Below, in pieces: positions 21,335 to 22,654 of a DNA stretch of 22,654 nucleotides. Both the position numbers and the translations under genes were made by a program. Origin of the DNA: JANWHF01 sp036276235 (GTDB taxonomy: Bacteria; Planctomycetota; Phycisphaerae; Tepidisphaerales; Tepidisphaeraceae); the NCBI GenBank assembly GCA_036276235.1, contig DATBDZ010000404.1, forward strand, positions 1 through 22,654, read 5' to 3'. The notes under the pieces were generated by a model that ran no database searches, was not told the origin of the DNA, and worked only from the letters and a program-made list of their open reading frames with translations. Each line of letters begins with the position of its first letter. The first letter of the stretch is position 1.

Positions 21335-21378
21335 GCAAACTTGTACTTTGGCCAGCAGGCATGAGTGCCTGCAATCGA

Positions 21379-21975
21379 TCACCGATAGAATTCGATGATC
21401 AGATTCATATTCACCTCAAACGGCACATCTTCCGGCACCGGCAACGCGTTGATCTTGGCGGTCAGTTGAGCCGGGTTCCATTCGAGCCAGCCGGGGACAT
21501 TGTGGCCGGCGTTCATTTCCATGTTCTCGCGCAAAACCTTGTGGATCTTCTCCTTGAATGTCACCGTGTCGCCCGGCTTCACGATGGCGCTGGCGATATC
21601 GGTCTTGCGGCCATTCAGGACGACGTGGCCATGCGCCACAAGCTGACGCGCCGCCCAGATGGTTCGGGCGACGCCGAGGCGGCGGAGGACGTTGTCCAGC
21701 CGCGTCTCCAGGATCTGGATCATCGTGTTGGCGGTGTTGCCCTTGGACTTCTTGGCGATCGTGAGGAATCGGCGAAACTGCCGCTCGAGCATTCCATAGT
21801 GGAAGCGGAGCTTCTGCTTTTCGGTGAGGCGAACGCCGTACTCGGTATTGCGGCGGCCGCGGTAGCCGTGCATGCCGGGGAGCGTGAGTTCTTTGGCGGT
21901 ATGCTTGGGAACGTCGGCAATCGGAACGCCGACACGACGGGAGAGCTTGACCTTCGGTCCAGTATAACGGCCCAT
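21379..21975 (-). CDS. rpsD: 30S ribosomal protein S4
   Basis: This is a 198-residue protein starting at ATG 21975 (MGRYTGPKVKLSRR). The longer open frame to 22068 adds unrelated residues, while GGAAAG lies 13 nt before this ATG. The N-terminal domain has the S4 pattern GMHGYRGRRNTEYGVRLTEKQKLRFHYGMLERQF (34-67) and lacks the zinc-binding cysteines found in some S4 proteins. The S4 RNA-binding domain (about 92-155, RLDNVLRRLGVARTIWAARQLVAHGHVVLNG) is intact. S4 binds 16S rRNA early in assembly. It is not beside rpsK, rpsM or rpoA here, so it is separated from the usual alpha operon. It has its own terminator at 21297-21334. Confidence 0.97.
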   Translation of the reverse strand: MGRYTGPKVKLSRRVGVPIADVPKHTAKELTLPGMHGYRGRRNTEYGVRLTEKQKLRFHYGMLERQFRRFLTIAKKSKGNTANTMIQILETRLDNVLRRLGVARTIWAARQLVAHGHVVLNGRKTDIASAIVKPGDTVTFKEKIHKVLRENMEMNAGHNVPGWLEWNPAQLTAKINALPVPEDVPFEVNMNLIIEFYR

Positions 21976-22131
21976 GCGACAAACACTTTCCACGGATCGG
22001 GCAAAAGCCAGACCCGTCTCAGGACATGCGAGGCACCCGCGTGGCCCACGGCAATCGGCCGTCGGCAAAATTCACGCAAAGCGGCTTACACGCGTTGAGC
22101 GCCAGCCATGGTTCTGAGGCATGACTGACGT

Positions 22132-22229
22132 TTGAAATGGGTTTCGAGTTTCTGGTTTCGGGTTTGAGGTTCCGGCTTCAAACCTATATTTCCTGAAACC
22201 TGAAACCCGAAACTCGAAACCCATTTCAA
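22132..22229. repeat. GAAACCTGAAAC word family, locus 3
   Basis: The outer arms 22132-22151 and 22210-22229 are perfect 20-bp reverse complements. Inside them more GTTTCGG/CCGAAAC words continue the stem with mismatches. It lies upstream of rpsD. The remainder of 21976-22370 has no recognisable gene or promoter. Confidence 0.85.
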
Positions 22230-22370
22230 GGGGCGGAAGTATAGCTTCGCCAGTTCTAAATGAAAAGGCGCGTTGCCAACGTCGTTGCCAAGGGTGTGGC
22301 GCTCGAGTGTGGCGAACCGCAATGATGGGGCAGATCGAGTCGGTTTTGAGTTTTCCGCCCCACGCGCACG

Positions 22371-22449
22371 CCGTCATGCTGAGGTACTCCGAAGCATCTG
22401 GCCTGTTCGCGCGTGTGGCCAGATGGTTCGGGTTACCTCAGCTTGACGG
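22371..22449. repeat. GTCATGCTGAGGTACTCCG inverted repeat (locus 2)
   Basis: The left arm 22371-22402 is identical over 32 bp to 2692-2723. The right arm 22418-22449 has four mismatches to it. The centre is 15 nt as in locus 1 but of different sequence. The following 22450-22608 shows no feature I can support. Confidence 0.88.
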
Positions 22450-22608
22450 TTATTCTGACCTGAACGCCTTCCCTCACGAATATCGGCACCAAAAAAGGAA
22501 ACCCTCGCCAATGTCGCATCCTCGTTAACGCAGTGGGAGGCGCGGGTAACGGTGGCGACGACTAAAGTCCGCTTTCATCGTAATCAAAGAGCAGTTGCCC
22601 TCTGAGAA

Positions 22609-22649
22609 CCCTCTCCCCTGTACCCAGGGGAGAGGGCAGGGTGAGGGGA
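22609..22649. repeat. CCCTCTCCCC/GGGGAGAGGG family (locus 4, one arm, window edge)
   Basis: One arm of the element at 451-576 is present (CCCTCTCCCCTGTACCCAGG.. and CAGGGTGAGGGG), differing by one base in the loop. The flank CCCTCTGAGAA also resembles CCCTCAGAA before 451. The second arm, if any, lies beyond the window. Confidence 0.8.
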
Positions 22650-22654
22650 CAGCG

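Overview
The window looks like chromosomal DNA of a free-living planctomycete, most likely of the Phycisphaerae group. I infer this from the gene repertoire: an excisionase-type helix-turn-helix fused to a receiver, an HDOD histidine kinase, a 54-residue 'PLDYATP' single-span protein, a zinc-ribbon/GYF-like membrane protein, several orphan lipoproteins and a stand-alone rpsD. The intergenic spaces, crowded with palindromic repeats, fit as well. No taxonomic marker except S4 is present, so the assignment is tentative. There is no rRNA, tRNA, CRISPR array, integrase or transposase that I can recognise.

Layout. 1-1367 (minus): the start of an ECF sigma factor cut by the window edge and a class I methyltransferase. 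1610-5796 (plus): a lipoprotein, a HEAT/TPR protein, a three-span membrane protein whose apparent N-terminus is made of repeat DNA, and a zinc-ribbon/GYF-like/membrane protein. 6023-7787 (minus): a CxxCxxCC cluster protein, a Tat-exported metallophosphoesterase and a tiny membrane protein. 7952-10737: a coupled radical SAM gene and partner gene, flanked by small minus-strand genes and, on both outer sides, by two copies of a short element that appears to be translated (PEDPADAEALLPHLPL). 10966-12150 (minus): a lipoprotein and an unknown 225-residue protein. 12151-13751: about 1.6 kb without a convincing gene, holding two copies of a structured non-coding module exactly 428 bp apart and a mosaic of short-word repeats. 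13752-18950 (minus): a signalling block (HTH-receiver, HDOD-GAF-histidine kinase, receiver-GAF-like protein) followed by a DUF695-RraB protein. 19366-20993 (minus): a nucleoside 2-deoxyribosyltransferase-like gene overlapping a ribokinase gene by 4 nt. 21379-21975 (minus): rpsD with a clear intrinsic terminator.

How genes work together. The kinase and the two receiver proteins probably form one phosphorelay. The ribosyltransferase-like enzyme and RbsK would release and phosphorylate (deoxy)ribose from nucleosides. The radical SAM protein and its overlapping partner are probably a functional pair of unknown product.

The most unusual property is the intergenic DNA. At least eleven families of inverted repeats occur in 22 kb. 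Several have arms that are tandem iterations of one short word (GAAACCTGAAAC, CGTGAAACGTGAAG, AGTTGCC, CCAAGACG, CGTGCCTC). Some are nested inside others, and some reach into gene ends or starts. The two best candidates for undescribed biology are the PEDPADAEALLPHLPL element, whose two copies differ only synonymously across 16 codons, and the 428-bp-spaced non-coding pair.
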